NCBI GenBank assembly: GCA_014843695.1
Contig: CM026386.1
Coordinates: 17,502,811 to 17,566,810 of the forward strand
Length of the DNA stretch: 64,000 bases
From: Archivesica marissinica
Lineage: Eukaryota; Mollusca; Bivalvia; Venerida; Vesicomyidae
Reading direction: 5' to 3'
The notes under the pieces were generated by a model that ran no database searches, was not told the DNA's origin, and saw only the letters and a list, made by a program, of their open reading frames with translations. This document shows, piece after piece, positions 24,476-35,585 of this stretch; position 1 is the stretch's first letter; every line of letters starts with the position of its first letter. The translations under genes were made by a program, and so were the position numbers.

Positions 24476-24486
24476 GGTGTTGTTGG
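24357..24486 (+). repeat. SINE-tail-like sequence with (TTG)n microsatellite
   Basis: GAGCTCGATTGCGAAACAAG, a B/C-type tail on the other strand, then AACGTTAAATAAACATG and about 28 TTG triplets. The poly-leucine frame here is a microsatellite artefact. Confidence 0.8.
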
Positions 24487-24529
24487 TGTTGTTGTTATAT
24501 ATACAATGTCGGGGGGAAAAAGATATTTG

Positions 24530-24870
24530 TGTGCAAGATTTCAATTTCACGTATTCACAAGCTCAATTTCAGGAATTCACTATAATTATTTTAATTTCAC
24601 GAATTCACTATTTCAATTACATGCATCAACGCTTTCAAATTCACGAATTCACTTTAACGATTTCAACAGCACACGTTTTACTTAATGAATTTACGATTTC
24701 AACTTCACGAATGCATGCTGTTCGACTTCACGAATTCCCGATTTCAACGTCTAAAAAACGTCATGAATTCACGTGCTCAACTTAATGAATTTACGATTTT
24801 ACGATTTAAACTACACGAAATCACAATTATAGCCTCACGATTTCACGATTACACAATTCACTAATAATTT
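24530..24870. repeat. Degenerate CACGAATTCAC-type repeat
   Basis: The motifs TTCACGAATTCAC, TTTCAACTTCACGAAT and AATGAATTTACGATTT recur at irregular spacing of about 20-40 bp. It looks like an old, decayed minisatellite. Confidence 0.6.
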
Positions 24871-24892
24871 ACGTCATGCAGTTGAAACAATT

Positions 24893-24960
24893 TCAAGTTT
24901 CAAGTTTATTGGCATTATCAGCAATACATTGCCTTTGGCTATTTACAAAAGTATAAACTA
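24893..24960 (-). mobile_element. LINE/SINE 3'-end fragment
   Basis: TTTCAAGTTTCAAGTTTATT GGCATTATCAGC on the plus strand. On the minus strand this ends AATAAACTTGAAACTTGAAA, the form of a retroposon 3' end with a short direct-repeat tail. No coding part. Confidence 0.45.
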
Positions 24961-25019
24961 TGGAAACAATAAATACTTAAAAGATGAAATAGTGCATGTC
25001 ACAATCGATCTTTCATATG

Positions 25020-25330
25020 AACGCTATGATAGAAGATATTTGTGTTTATTAACGTCACTCGCGGAAATACATATTTCGGTGATAACTAGATGAAATAAAA
25101 ACCTATCTTACACTAATAAACACAGATCGTTTTCTTTTATGAAATCCAATGATTTTGACTAATAATATTTATTTTCAAATGTTATTCATTTTAACTGCCC
25201 TGTCATGCACTACAATGCACAGTCACACGACCACTTCTGCTAGTATGAACGTCCGTAATAAGAAATAGTTCCTGTATAATGTTCACGTTTCTGACGTTTG
25301 CTGTCAAAATTAAAAACTACAGACAAAAGA
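25020..25330 (+). repeat. Repeat L, copy 1
   Basis: GATATTTGTGTTTATTAACG to CTGTCAAAATTAAAAACTAC. A reverse-complemented, diverged copy is at 55040-55400. One end folds back on itself (TGTGTTTATTA.. against ..TAATAAACACA), suggesting a hairpin-ended DNA element. Confidence 0.6.
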
Positions 25331-25332
25331 AT

Positions 25333-25475
25333 ATAAGTAAGTAAGTAAGTAAGTAATTGTTTATTATAGTGACATGTGCATATAAGTAATATAGAACAAG
25401 TACATAAATAACAAGAAAAATAGCACCCGACCCAGTGGGTCTATAAGTCACCTTAAATATAATAAAAATACAAAA
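25333..25475 (-). mobile_element. LINE family Z 3' end, copy 1
   Basis: (AAGT)n, then AATTGTTTATTATAGTGACA and ACCCAGTGGGTCTATAAGTC. It is homologous to 40945-41080 and, inverted, 41770-41905. On the minus strand the element ends ACTATAATAAACAATTACTT followed by the tetranucleotide tail. No ORF remains. Confidence 0.65.
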
Positions 25476-25498
25476 TTGTGACGTTCTAACATTCTAGC

Positions 25499-25710
25499 AT
25501 GAAAACGCACACCTACATTATATACTAGAGGACATGAAAACAAAATACGAAGGATTCCATCAAAGATATATCACATCTTAATTACAAAACACAAACTGAA
25601 CAACTAAAAATATTCCATAATGTTTAAAACTATGTATTTATATAGTTATTGTTTTTCATGTAAAAACACGCTTGTCCGAAATGTGCGTTTTCTATGTCCT
25701 CTAGTATATA
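25499..25710 (+). mobile_element. Family J element, copy 2 (short form)
   Basis: The left end has only about one 36-bp unit (GAAAACGCACACCTACATTA..CTAGAGGACAT). Then comes the unique region (GAAGGATTCCATCAAAG to CATGTAAAAACACG) and the inverted end GTGCGTTTTCTATGTCCTCT AGTATA at 25683-25708. It shows the element before array expansion. Confidence 0.75.
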
Positions 25711-26097
25711 TTACTGTTAATATAAATAATAGCTACAATACAAATATAAAAGTACATTCAACCGCGTCAAGCAATGACGGGGAAAATATCACATTTCACG
25801 GTTTCAAAAAAGTGGACGATGGAGTTTTCTTTCATTGAGAAACTCTTAATGGAAACCATAAAATAAATGAAATTATAACAAATAAGACAATGATACTTTA
25901 GATATTTGCGGATATTCACCTGATACAAAGTCGCATTCCGACCAATCAGAACTAGGCTAATGAGAATATAATCTATTTTTACATTACTTTCGTTTTTATG
26001 TGGTTTCACTTCTTTTTCCAGCAGACACAAATCGATTGAAGTCAGTATATACTATTGTTCTGAACATCAAATACATTTTGTCTATGTAAATATTGAC

Positions 26098-26170
26098 GAA
26101 TCCAGACTGGTACGTAGTCCAGTGGTAAACACGTTGGACTGGGGATCCAATGATTGCACGTTCGATTAGA
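26098..26170 (+). mobile_element. Degenerate SINE A head
   Basis: GTACGTAGTCCAGTGGTAAA, TTGGACTGGGGATCCAA and GCACGTTCGATTAG match the A-family head with several changes. The A body does not follow. Confidence 0.55.
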
Positions 26171-26189
26171 GAGTATTCAGGGGCAGTAA

Positions 26190-26475
26190 CTGACCGATAT
26201 CTCTCAATAGAGGTTGAATAAACGGAAGTGCATCTTAGGTCAAATATAGTCCCAATAACTAATATTGTTCATTTTTCTTGTTGGTAAAAATGTATTTTCA
26301 TGACAGACAGTGTATAGTGTTAGTGTTTATGAGAAATTATGTGACTTGAGAAGACTGCAGAGACTAGTTGATGTGTAGAAAAGATGTGGTATAAGAAGTC
26401 AGGTCATTGCAAACTGAGGGTTGGGTATACAGTGAGATTTGGCGGAGGAATACAGTGTGTAAACACAATGACGCA
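26190..26475 (+). repeat. Repeat R, copy 1 (empty site for SINE C)
   Basis: From GGAAGTGCAT..AATATAGTCCCAATAACTAA TATTG to TTGGCGGAGGAATACAGTGT. The other copy (33140-33665) carries SINE C3 exactly after AATAACTAATATTG. Here that site is uninterrupted (26254-26267). Confidence 0.8.
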
Positions 26476-27026
26476 CTGACTATTTCAAACATTAAATTTG
26501 AAATATTCTTGCTGTTTTTCAGTTTGATTTGAATACCTCATCACAGTGGATATGGTATCAGAAGAAATGAAAGATTGGAAATATAAATGAACATATTGTA
26601 TGTTTTAATTTTTACTATGTATTTAATAGGCAATTTATTTGTTCTTTTACAACGACAAATGTTTCTTCGTCCTTGTACATGGACATCAATGCCAACGTCG
26701 CGTGATCATTATCAAGAAGTTCGGATACATACGAAACGTTTTACAACCTTACCCATTTTAGTCAGTTACGGTCTCAGTACACGCTCAGTCAAATACTACA
26801 TACATAAACATGACAACACAATAGAAAGAAATTGCAGTTGATGCTATGTGTATCAGCTTATTATCTGACTTTGTTTAAACATATTTATTTCAAACCATAC
26901 ATCAGATACAAATATACAGTATACATACAATTTAGATAGATGAATGAAAAAGGACTTTGCACATCCTATACAACACATATTACCGTAAACATGGCATCTG
27001 TGCACTGTTATTCAGTAAATGTTATG
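26476..27026. other. AT-rich interval with H-like 3' end
   Basis: Contains TTTGTTTAAACATATTTATT at 26871-26890, the family H 3' terminus on the minus strand. Otherwise nothing recognised. An 84-codon open frame at 26587-26841 has no recognisable domain. Confidence 0.45.
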
Positions 27027-27195
27027 ACGGTATGTGAGATGGTACGGTGGCCGTCAGATCGGACAGGTGGGTTGTCTCCGTGTACTCCGGTTTCCTTCCA
27101 CACGAATGACCATATTTACGCTTTCATCCGCGCCAACGAGAGTGATTAATATAAGTTGTTAAAACATGCTTCGCAATCGTTGTAAAATAAATTTA
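27027..27195 (+). mobile_element. SINE family B, copy 3 (5' truncated)
   Basis: GGTATGTGAGATGGTACGGT through TCCGGTTTCCTTCC to the tail GAGTGATTAATATAAGTTGT. The tRNA-like head is absent. 27196-27660 beyond holds only an unrecognised 87-codon frame (27380-27643). Confidence 0.8.
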
Positions 27196-27655
27196 AAACA
27201 TTTAAAAAATGTTATGACGAAGTAAAGAACACATATCTCATTTACTAAACAAATGTCCTTCTGTTCTATATTGAAAAGGTCGATATCTCCACACGTTTGA
27301 CAATTATTTCCAATCGGTTCGACTAATCCTTTTCTCACAACGTTAAATAATCTAAAACGGACAGCTACAAATATATCAAATGAAAGATAAATCTGTTGAC
27401 ATGACAACGATGGTGCTTACTGTCGGCTTGAGAGAACTTGGCATTTACGAACGGTATTTTATTCCTTCAGTGACTGACTTATATATCAGTTACATCACTA
27501 CCGTCGTCTTCATTAACACCTTGTTAGCAATCACTACATTGTCCAACTATATCACATCTGTCAAGTCTTCATCAACTATTGAAACCCTTTGGAAGACAGC
27601 TTCAGTTTCAGTTTCTCGCAGGTTTTATGCATCCGTTATGTAACAGTGTAAAAGT

Positions 27656-27800
27656 ATGAACAGAACAGAACAGAAGTTTATTAAGACGTATCCACATTAT
27701 ATTTAGTCAAAATATTTACATGATACGTATACTATTTACACGTAATACAATGTATATGAAATACAAAGTAAATTAATTATGAATGTTGCATTCTATATAC
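27656..27800 (-). mobile_element. 3'-end fragment of the LINE at 56.1-61.3 kb
   Basis: (CAGAA)n then AGTTTATTAAGACGTATCCA..AAATTAATTATGAATG lines up with the 3' UTR of the large LINE (AGTTTATTAAGACGTATACA at about 56148). It is a 5'-truncated copy with tandem CAGAA at the 3' end. Confidence 0.65.
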
Positions 27801-28159
27801 ATTTATATACCACCGATGTAGAACATAGCTACCGCCCCTATCGATTCTCGCCACGCTCGATTGACTGTATACGTGCTGGGTCAGCGAACTTTTCAAATTT
27901 CAGGATCATTTACGAAAACAAAATGGTTTAGTTTAACATTTCGAAATGAGCATAAATTCTCACAAAAGATTCTCTCAGCGATTTGTAACAACATATATGT
28001 AATAGAAGGACGATTTTTTTATTTATTGATTTTTTATTATTTTTTTTTGGAGATTGAAAACTCACTCTGCATAATACACATGTGGATAATGTATTGAGTG
28101 AATGTATATAAATTATAAAATGCAGAAATTAGTAATTAAATGCAAAGATGTGGACAATA
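27801..28159. other. Unique interval
   Basis: Contains a TTTTTTATT-rich stretch near 28015-28050 and an unremarkable 78-codon frame. No feature recognised. Confidence 0.4.
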
Positions 28160-28250
28160 ACACGAATCTTTGTCCAATATAATAGTATATACCACATCCC
28201 TGCTGGAACATTAGCGAATCATATGGGGACCAATTATTGTTACAGAATAT
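28160..28250 (-). repeat. Inverted partner of the 21.2-kb MITE fragment
   Basis: ATAGTATATACCACATCCCT GCTGGAACATTAGCGAATCAT is the reverse complement of 21195-21260 with few changes. Confidence 0.5.
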
Positions 28251-28559
28251 CAAATACGTAAATAGATTGACCTGGCCATTTTTGGGTTCCAGCTCAAGTC
28301 TGTATTTCTATGTGCACACAAGTGAAAGCTTAGAATTAGTTCACTGAAAACAATTGGACAATTTTAATACCTATAATACGAATGCATAACAGTAATTCTT
28401 ATCACATAAATTCCCATTCGTCCAGAAAATAACCGTCAATATCATCAACGAACAGTGTGCACTCCAAAATAGATCTTATGAAATCAGTGGAAGATGGAGG
28501 TTTATTTCACTGAGAAAACTCTTATCATTCATTGGAACGCATAAAAGAAATACTCTTCT

Positions 28560-29080
28560 TTAAAGCGACATTACTTTGCAAAAAGCAAATAAAGTGAATT
28601 TGTTCACGTATAGATGCATATTCTTCTGAATACATTCGAACACTAGCATTGAACCAATAAACAGTACTTTTGTGGTATACAAACTTTCAAAAGTGAAAGT
28701 AGGATTTCATATAGCGGTCATCCACGCTCCTGAATTGACGTGTGTTTGTCATTGGAGTCAATACTAAACACGCGATACTTTCGATTAGAGATAATTTAAC
28801 TAAGATTAGTCTACACATAAATATGCATAGGCACACATGTGTTATATCACCGTAAATATGTACCATACCTTGTGTTATTCAGGATAAACGCATTGTATTA
28901 CGTATGGATGTTGACCATATTTACATTATTTTGTTATGTCAATAAACCGCATATACGACGTTTGTTTATTTAGTGAAATGCTCAGTTTTTGAGGCAAATA
29001 TTTGGAAAATAATTATACAATATAATAGGAAATTACATTCTGCAGACAATTGCGTTTTCACCGATGTAGTTTCGCTTTAA
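28560..29080 (+). mobile_element. TTAA-flanked MITE, copy N2
   Basis: Ends TTAAAGCGACATTACTTTGC and, reverse-complemented, TTAAAGCGAAACTACATCGG. The 0.5-kb interior is shared with N4 (same strand) and N3/N5 (inverted), for example TTTCAAAAGTGAAAGTAGGA and GAGGCAAATATTTGGAA. Non-coding. TTAA at both ends would fit piggyBac- or Kolobok-type mobilisation (inference). Confidence 0.82.
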
Positions 29081-29984
29081 TAGGATTACTATTAATCGAT
29101 AATTTCGTGCAAAACTAAGTTGCTTTATGCATACATTGATATCACAAACTCAACATAGCCAATTTTTAACGGTGGGAGGGTTAAACGAAATATATATATA
29201 TTTATCCTAGGTTTACAGTAATTCGGGTAATGGTGTGTAATCAAGTGTTGTGTTTATATGCACGATTATTTCGTGCATTTTCGGTTAGTATAAATAGTGG
29301 AATGTAGATAGTTATCTCCATTCGAAGTCGTTTGCATTACATGATACATGTCAGTTTATTGGCCCCAACCCACCCGCCCTGAATTGAGTACGCCAGTCTC
29401 GAAAGATTAAGGTCTGTTGTTGATGAAACTATTTTCCGTTTGCAATGGCAGCAAGTGGAGGGTATTGATCGTTGCAGATCTTGGGGTACCTGGTAATTCT
29501 ATTAAAATCGGAATTTATTTATCGACAGGTTCGATGCCCTTTACCAGGATTATCCAAGCGTTTATTTCCAGTGATTGATTACAAATAGACGAATCGTCAG
29601 AGGAATGGCATCTACATAAATGGCGGATTAGGAAATTAATTTCGGATTTTAGCTTTATGTTTTTACTTTGTCACCTAGCTACTCTCAATTACAATGTATG
29701 TGATTTAAGTTCTAAGACTGTTAGTTCAGACAGGTTATATTAGGTTTAATATACATGGCGGTACCGATTTGAGCCGAAAAAGAAAATGATATAATAGATG
29801 TTAACAGTTTTTTGCCTCTTAATTTATGATACCATTTATTGTTATACTGCTCGTTGGGAAAGTCACGGGGCAGCAAAGAAGGCCCATCCTAAATCTTGTT
29901 TGTGATTCTTTTCCCCCTAGAATTACTTGATTATGGGATAAATGATTTATTTACGTTTGAGCGGAGCGAATTACGAAATAAGTA
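29081..29984. other. Unique interval
   Basis: No tRNA-like, repeat or coding signal recognised. Confidence 0.45.
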
Positions 29985-30242
29985 TACTCAACAAACGTTC
30001 TAATAGGTCACCTTGTGTTTTACAGTATATAACAGCAGACATATAACCATATAATATCAATATTATGGTTTATTTTATTTCATAGATTTTATTACAGATC
30101 CATAAGCAATGAATTGCTGTAAAATCATCTGGAATAACATGCATTAAATGACAAAATGAAAATATTTCTATTGTATGATTATTAATTGGTCCAAATATTA
30201 TAACAACACAAGGTGACCGATTAGCAAGTTTGCTGAGTGTAT
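29985..30242. mobile_element. MITE P (about 258 bp)
   Basis: Inverted ends TACTCAACAAACGTTCTAAT AGGTCACCTTGTGTT and, from the right, TACACTCAGCAAACTTGCTA ATCGGTCACCTTGTGTT. The AT-rich interior has no ORF of note. Confidence 0.7.
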
Positions 30243-30310
30243 TTATTTGACGAACATATATACAATATATCGACAACTGATTCTAGGCTACAATAATTAA
30301 GTAATCTGTG

Positions 30311-30450
30311 TTAGTTTAAACATTATTTATTTCAGTATTTGTACATGTAATCAAGAAATGAACATTTTACATATAATTTAACAGCAGTAGACTGAAAGGG
30401 ATTAGAACGAAAGAAAACGTATATAGTTATTCTCCCTGTAATCTGTGTTC
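30311..30450 (-). repeat. Repeat K, copy 2 (uninterrupted)
   Basis: GTTTAAACATTATTTATTTC AGTATTTGTACATGTAATCA continues directly into TTACATATAATTTAACAGCA. It represents the pre-insertion state of 20705-20960. Confidence 0.65.
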
Positions 30451-30654
30451 GTGTCATATTCATCAATATTGAATCGCAGGTCGCCATAAGACGTCATATT
30501 TGACTATAGTTTCGTTACGAAAGAGGTTGATTAGATTAAACATATCGTATTGCTTTCAAATAACATACATATACACAGACTGCACAATAATTGTTCAACA
30601 AATAAAATCTAACGAATATTATACGAGTGAAACTGTTTAAATTTAGAAGCAAAT

Positions 30655-30697
30655 GGGTTGGGTCACAAGTTTTACCAACATTAGTGACGACCTCCCC

Positions 30698-30752
<55 letters not shown>

Positions 30753-30898
30753 CTGGCTGCTACAAGTCTATATGTATCGATGACAAATATCCGGTTGGGT
30801 CACAAGTTTTACCAACATTAGTGACGACCCTCCCCCACCACCACCACAACAACAACAACTGGCTGCTACAAGTCTACATGTATCGATGATAAATATCC
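30655..30898. repeat. Tandem duplication with (CAA)n microsatellite
   Basis: GGTTGGGTCACAAGTTTTAC to CGATGACAAATATCC occurs twice (30655-30792, 30793-30898). Copy 1 carries a long CAA run (about 30699-30751). Copy 2 has a shorter CCACCA/CAACAA run. The poly-Gln and poly-Thr frames are artefacts. Confidence 0.85.
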
Positions 30899-31155
30899 CA
30901 ACCGCATCCAGCTATAAGTAGCTATACACAAAGACAATTTGACAATTAACATATGTATAAGTGCCCTAAATGGACCGTATACCAAAAGAAGCAGACCTTC
31001 TCACCCTGGCCCAGAGGAAGAAGAAGCCTCCTCGCAATGTCTGCATACGCAGCAGAGCAACATAAACCTCTTAGAGAAACTAGTCACCCACATGCCTCGG
31101 CGGAGGCGACTATAAACGAAGCTGCAAGATTAGATTAGGTGTAAGAAAACATTAC

Positions 31156-31335
31156 AGGCCGGATAATTGTCCCGTGGTTTATACGTTGAACTGCGAATCC
31201 AGTGATTTCAGGTTCAATCCCCCGTATGACCTTAATAATATTAACATTCTTTCAGATGGGAATATAAACCGAGGTAGCATGTATCAGTATAATATAAAAG
31301 AACCAGGGATGCTTCTGGAATTGGAGCGTCTTCTG
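31156..31335 (+). mobile_element. SINE family A, degenerate copy
   Basis: GGCCGGATAATTGTCCCGTG, GAATCCAGTGATTTCAGGTT, CAATCCCCCGTATGACC and the body (AACATTCTTTCAGATGGGAA) match family A with many changes. It abuts SINE C copy 2. Confidence 0.65.
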
Positions 31336-31336
31336 T

Positions 31337-31569
31337 ATTTATACAAATTTATTTTAGCTCGATTGCGAAACAAGTTATTTCAACTTATATAAATCACTCT
31401 CGAGACCTCATTCCTGGTGGAATCCATCGCCACGAGGGAGAGAGAAGAGGCAACTTGGAATTTAAATGCCTTGCCTAAGGGCACAATCGTAACGGCTCCA
31501 GTGGGGCTCGAACTCCGGACCATTCGCACCTGAAGCGAAGCTCATCGACTGCGCTATCACGACTTCCAC
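31337..31569 (-). mobile_element. SINE family C, copy 2
   Basis: Minus-strand head GGAAGTCGTGATAGCGCAGT, box B GAGTTCGAGCCCCAC, body CCTTAGGCAAGGCATTTAAA, tail GAGTGATTTATATAAGTTGA and TTTCGCAATCGAGC. Essentially complete. Confidence 0.85.
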
Positions 31570-31680
31570 ATCTTCTGTATCTTGCACTATCCTCCAAAAC
31601 TAAAACGACCAACATACTTCTGGATGGGTCGTACTGACGATAAATAAACTATTATACAATAAAGTACGATTTCCAAACAG

Positions 31681-32462
31681 ATGAAGCTTTAACAACATAT
31701 ATGTGTTCTGCGCATTGTTGGAATACGGACCATTCCAGAATCGCACTGCGCGTTTTAGGAATTCTTAAAACGCGCATGGCGATTCTGTGCGATTCTGGAA
31801 ACGTCCGTGCGCATTTTAGGAATCGGGACAAAGTTGGAATATTGGATTTTCACTAAAATATGATGTTATAAATAATAGTCAAATAAAGAAATTTAAAACA
31901 GAATATTAAATCAATTAGTTAATAAGATAAATAGTTTTTTCTTGCCGATAATAAAATTGAAATTGATGTGATCTTTTCCACAAATGACATTGAAAATCAA
32001 CAAACATTTAGAGCAAATGCGGAATTGAAAATGTTTAATTTCATATAATTTAATTCCGCTTTCGTACTGATGAACTCACTATTCCAACATTGCACAAGAC
32101 ATTCCTAAAATGTGCAAGACCATTATAAAAGTTTTATCTGATGAAAATAACGCCTTGCGCGATTCCAGAATTGCGCAGGGCGATTCTTGAATAGCGCAGC
32201 AGTATTGGAATTCCTAAATCGAGCAGCGCGATTCCGGAATCGTCCGTATTCGCAAAATGCGCAGAACATATTAATCACTCTCGTATGCACGGATGGAAGC
32301 ATACATATTTGTCATTCGTGTGGGAGGAAATCGAAATACCCGGAGAGAAGCCACATATCTGATCTGGTGACTACTGTACCATATCACGTAGTTCCAGGTC
32401 CGAGAATCGATCCGGTGTTGCATTCGTGAGAAACGAGCGTGCTAACTAATCGGACATCCATC
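31681..32462 (-). mobile_element. SINE family B, copy 4, split by MITE M
   Basis: The tail end GAAGCTTTAACAAC is at 31684-31697. The rest of the SINE resumes at 32268 with ATTAATCACTCTCG and runs to the head at 32462 (ATCGGACATCCA). Between them sits a TIR element. The head is degraded. Confidence 0.75.
31701..32267. mobile_element. MITE M, inserted in SINE B
   Basis: Ends ATGTGTTCTGCGCATTGTTG GAATACGGAC and, from the right, ATGTTCTGCGCATTTTGCGA ATACGGACGATTCC. A possible ATAT target duplication is present. Subterminal DNA is packed with short inverted motifs (CGATTCTGG/CCAGAATCG, GCGCGTTTTAGGAATTC) on both sides, while the centre is AT-rich. No transposase. Confidence 0.75.
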
Positions 32463-33139
32463 GAATATGCTTATACTTAGTTCAAAACTTACGCACATGG
32501 TCCCCATTGAAGATTTCGTCCTCTGATGTAGGTAAATGCAAAGTTCATTTAAGGTATGCAGTTCTTGGACACACATGCCAATTATATGGATTTCAACTTG
32601 TTTCTGTTGTACCATTATATTAATGTTTTCCCGACCTGTTTAACCCCATTGCAATATCAATGTTGTGATTGTATAAATGATTGCTAAAGACGGTAATTAG
32701 TGAATTGCATTGTTGCTTCTAATTCACACATGTACTGTCACTTCATTCATTCAAACATTGAAAGCAAAGTTCAGAACAGCCGGATATTGTCGCAGTTTTA
32801 TTAAAAACGGTGATTGCATGTCTTCCATTATGAAATAATACCAACATCGATAACTATTTTTTTTAGTGCATATCCTTTCAGCAAGCACAATGTAAGGCAT
32901 GTATTGGAACAAACGGATCCGGCATGCACTGTTATACCGGAAGACCGTTGTCGTTCATTGTTGACAACAGTTACATCATTCAGTACTCGTGTAAACTTTC
33001 TTAGTTATATTTTTAATACAATAACTAACATATTGCATCGTATTAATTGCGACTCAGAAAATGATTTGAAAACTGCATAATTTCCTGGAAACGACAATAC
33101 CAGTTCTATGTCAGTTTGTGTGTCTTAAGGTTGTATATA
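32463..33139. other. Unique interval
   Basis: An 88-codon frame at 32814-33080 has no recognisable domain. No repeat seen. Confidence 0.4.
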
Positions 33140-33665
33140 CGTAAATAGGCAGAAGTGCATCCGCGGTCGAATGTAGTCCCAATAACTAATATTGGAAGTG
33201 GAAGTCGTGATAGCGCATTGGATGCGCGTTCGCTTCAGGTGCGAACGGTCCGGAGTTCGAGCCCCGCTGGAGCCGTTACGGTTGTGTCCTTAGGCAAGGC
33301 ATTTAAAATCCACATTGCCTCTTCTCTATCCTTCATGGCGATGGATTCCATCAGGAATAAGGTCTCGAGAGTGATTAATATAAGTTGAAAGAACTTGTTT
33401 CGCAATCGAGCTAAAATAAATTTGTATAAAATTTAAAAAAATAATAACTAATATTGTTAATTCTTTTTGGTAAAAATGCATTTTCATGACAGGCAGTGTA
33501 TAGTGTTTGTGTTTTTGTGAAATTATGTGACTTGAGAAGACTTCAGACTAGTTGATGTGTAGAAAAGATGTGGTATAAGAATTCAGACTATTGCAAACTG
33601 GAGGTTGGTATACTGTATTATTTGGCGGAGGAATACAGTATGTAAACACAGTGACGTTATTCACA
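33140..33665 (+). repeat. Repeat R, copy 2, interrupted by SINE C3
   Basis: Homologous to 26190-26475 on both sides of the SINE (AGTCCCAATAACTAATATTG left, AATAACTAATATTGTTAATT right). Confidence 0.8.
33195..33442 (+). mobile_element. SINE family C, copy 3 (14-bp TSD)
   Basis: Complete head (GGAAGTCGTGATAGCGCATT), perfect TTCGC/GCGAA anticodon stem, box B GAGTTCGAGCCCC, body and B/C tail. AATAACTAATATTG is duplicated at 33181-33194 and 33443-33456. Confidence 0.93.
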
Positions 33666-33676
33666 TCACAAGATAT

Positions 33677-34090
33677 TTAAAGCGCCACTACATCGCTGAA
33701 AACGCAAATGTCAGCAGAACGTACTTTGCTATTATATGGTAATATTTTTTCCAAATATTTGCCTCAAAACTGAGTTGAAATCCATACGTAATACAACGCC
33801 CTTATTCTGAATAACACGAGGTATGGTACATATTTACCGTGATATCTCACATTTGTGCCTAATCTTAGTTAAATTATCTCTAAGCGAAAGTATCGCACGT
33901 TTAGTTATTGACTCCAATGACAAGCAAACGTCAATTCAGGATATTCGTTATATGAATTCCTACTGTCACTTTTGAAAGTGTGTATACCACAAAACACTAT
34001 TTATTGATTCAATGTTAGTGTTCGAATGCATTTATACGTGAAAAATTAAAATGTATTTTATTTCCTTTTTGCGATATAATGTCGCTTTAA
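33677..34090 (-). mobile_element. TTAA-flanked MITE, copy N3 (internally deleted)
   Basis: Ends TTAAAGCGCCACTACATCGC and, from the right, TTAAAGCGACATTATATCGC. It is shorter than N2/N4/N5 by about 100 bp, missing parts of the interior. Confidence 0.8.
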
Positions 34091-34159
34091 TGTATAAATG
34101 TCTTTGTTCTGTTTTCAAAACCGCTTACTTTTTTAAAGGAAGTTGTAGTTCATTGTAAT

Positions 34160-35026
34160 AGGAAATCCAATAACTTACTAATAAACTGTACATATTATAT
34201 ATGTGTTCGAGGAAATCCAATAACTTACTAATAAACTGTAAATAATTATAGTTTGTTCGAGGAAAACAGATACACGACTAATAAACTGGCATATTATATA
34301 TGTGTTCGAGGAAATCCAATAACTTACTAATAAACTGTAAATAATTATAGTTTGTTCGAGGAAAACAGATACACGACTAATAAACTGTGCATATTATATA
34401 TGTGTTCGAGGAAATCCGATAACTTACTAATAAACTGTAAATAATTATAGTTTGTTCGAGGAACGATCGAAAAAAAAAAAAAAAAAAAAAATAAAAAAAT
34501 TGTGTTTTGTGGGATCCATAACTTACTAATAACTGTAATAATTTAGTTTGTTCGAGAAACAGATACACGACTAATAAACTGTGCATATTATATATGTGTT
34601 CGAGGAAATCCAATAACTTACTAATAAACTGTAAATAATTATAGTTTGTTCGAGGAAAACAGATACACGACTAATAAACTGTGCATATTATATATGTGTT
34701 CGAGGAAATCCGATAACTTACTAATAAACTGTAAATAATTATAGTTTGTTCGAGGAAAACAGATACACGACTAATAAACTGTGCATATTATATATGTGTT
34801 CGAGGAAATCCGATAACTTACTAATAAACTGTAAATAATTATAGTTTGTTCGAGGAAAACAGATACAAGACTAATAAACTGTGCATGTTATATATGTGTT
34901 CGAGGAAATCCGATAACTTACTAATAAACTGTACATATTGATTGTTCCGAAGAAATCAGATGCATTGCTATTAAGCTGCACAGACCATTTGCTCCAGGAA
35001 GTTGGATAAATGACTAATACACTGTA
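34160..35026. repeat. Dimeric 50+50-bp tandem array
   Basis: Two diverged 50-bp halves alternate, one GAGGAAATCCRATAACTTAC TAATAAACTGTAAATAATTA and the other GAGGAAAACAGATACACGAC TAATAAACTGTGCATATTAT. One unit (34464-34560) is disrupted by a long A run and small deletions. The last units (34950-35026) are decayed. Confidence 0.9.
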
Positions 35027-35027
35027 G

Positions 35028-35130
35028 GCTGTGGTTAATACACTAGATTATCACCAATGCAATCCGGGTTCGAGCCTCTGACCGGGCAGTATGACAGATT
35101 GTACGGTGGTTACCAGATCGGACAAGTTAG
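35028..35130 (+). mobile_element. SINE family B, copy 5 (fragment)
   Basis: TTATCACCAATGCAATCCGG GTTCGAGCCTCTGACCGGG and TGGTTACCAGATCGGACAAG. Head and start of body only. Confidence 0.65.
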
Positions 35131-35585
35131 TCGCTCACACGTTGAGGCTTGTGTTCCAAGTGAGTTCCAAAATGATACACTTTGATAAAAACAGCGTGCT
35201 TTGGGGTTGTACACTTAATGCCTACATTTCGTATGATTATATATGGTGCACTGTTGGTCAATAACACCCGTTTAAATAAATTATGTTTTCATTGGTCCTA
35301 TTTTTGTTGCCTCATATTTTTAAACATGGCAAGAGTGTCTAGACAAGATTAGCTTTCTTTATTGCCAAAGTTCCGGGCCGGTTCATGCGTGCAGCGTTTA
35401 TATGCACGTTCCTAGCGCTTATTCTGAAATCGGATGTGTCGGAGGAAAGCTTCGCTGCAAGGAACCCCAATCAGATGACAACCCGTGACGAAGTCAGGGA
35501 GTGTCGACCTGTACTCACTGTTTGAGTATGATACAGAGTCGGTTTGAGTCCGGCAACATGACCATGGTCGTCTTACTCTGACAAG
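35131..35585. other. Interval without recognised gene
   Basis: No feature identified. GC is locally higher at 35370-35590. Confidence 0.35.

Noticed and set aside
24396..24785. 129-codon frame starting with poly-leucine
   Set aside because: Starts in a (TTG)n microsatellite and continues through decayed repeats; no gene-like composition.
27380..27643. 87-codon frame as a small membrane protein
   Set aside because: Has a hydrophobic stretch, but no splice, promoter or homology cue; similar random frames occur throughout the AT-rich spacers.
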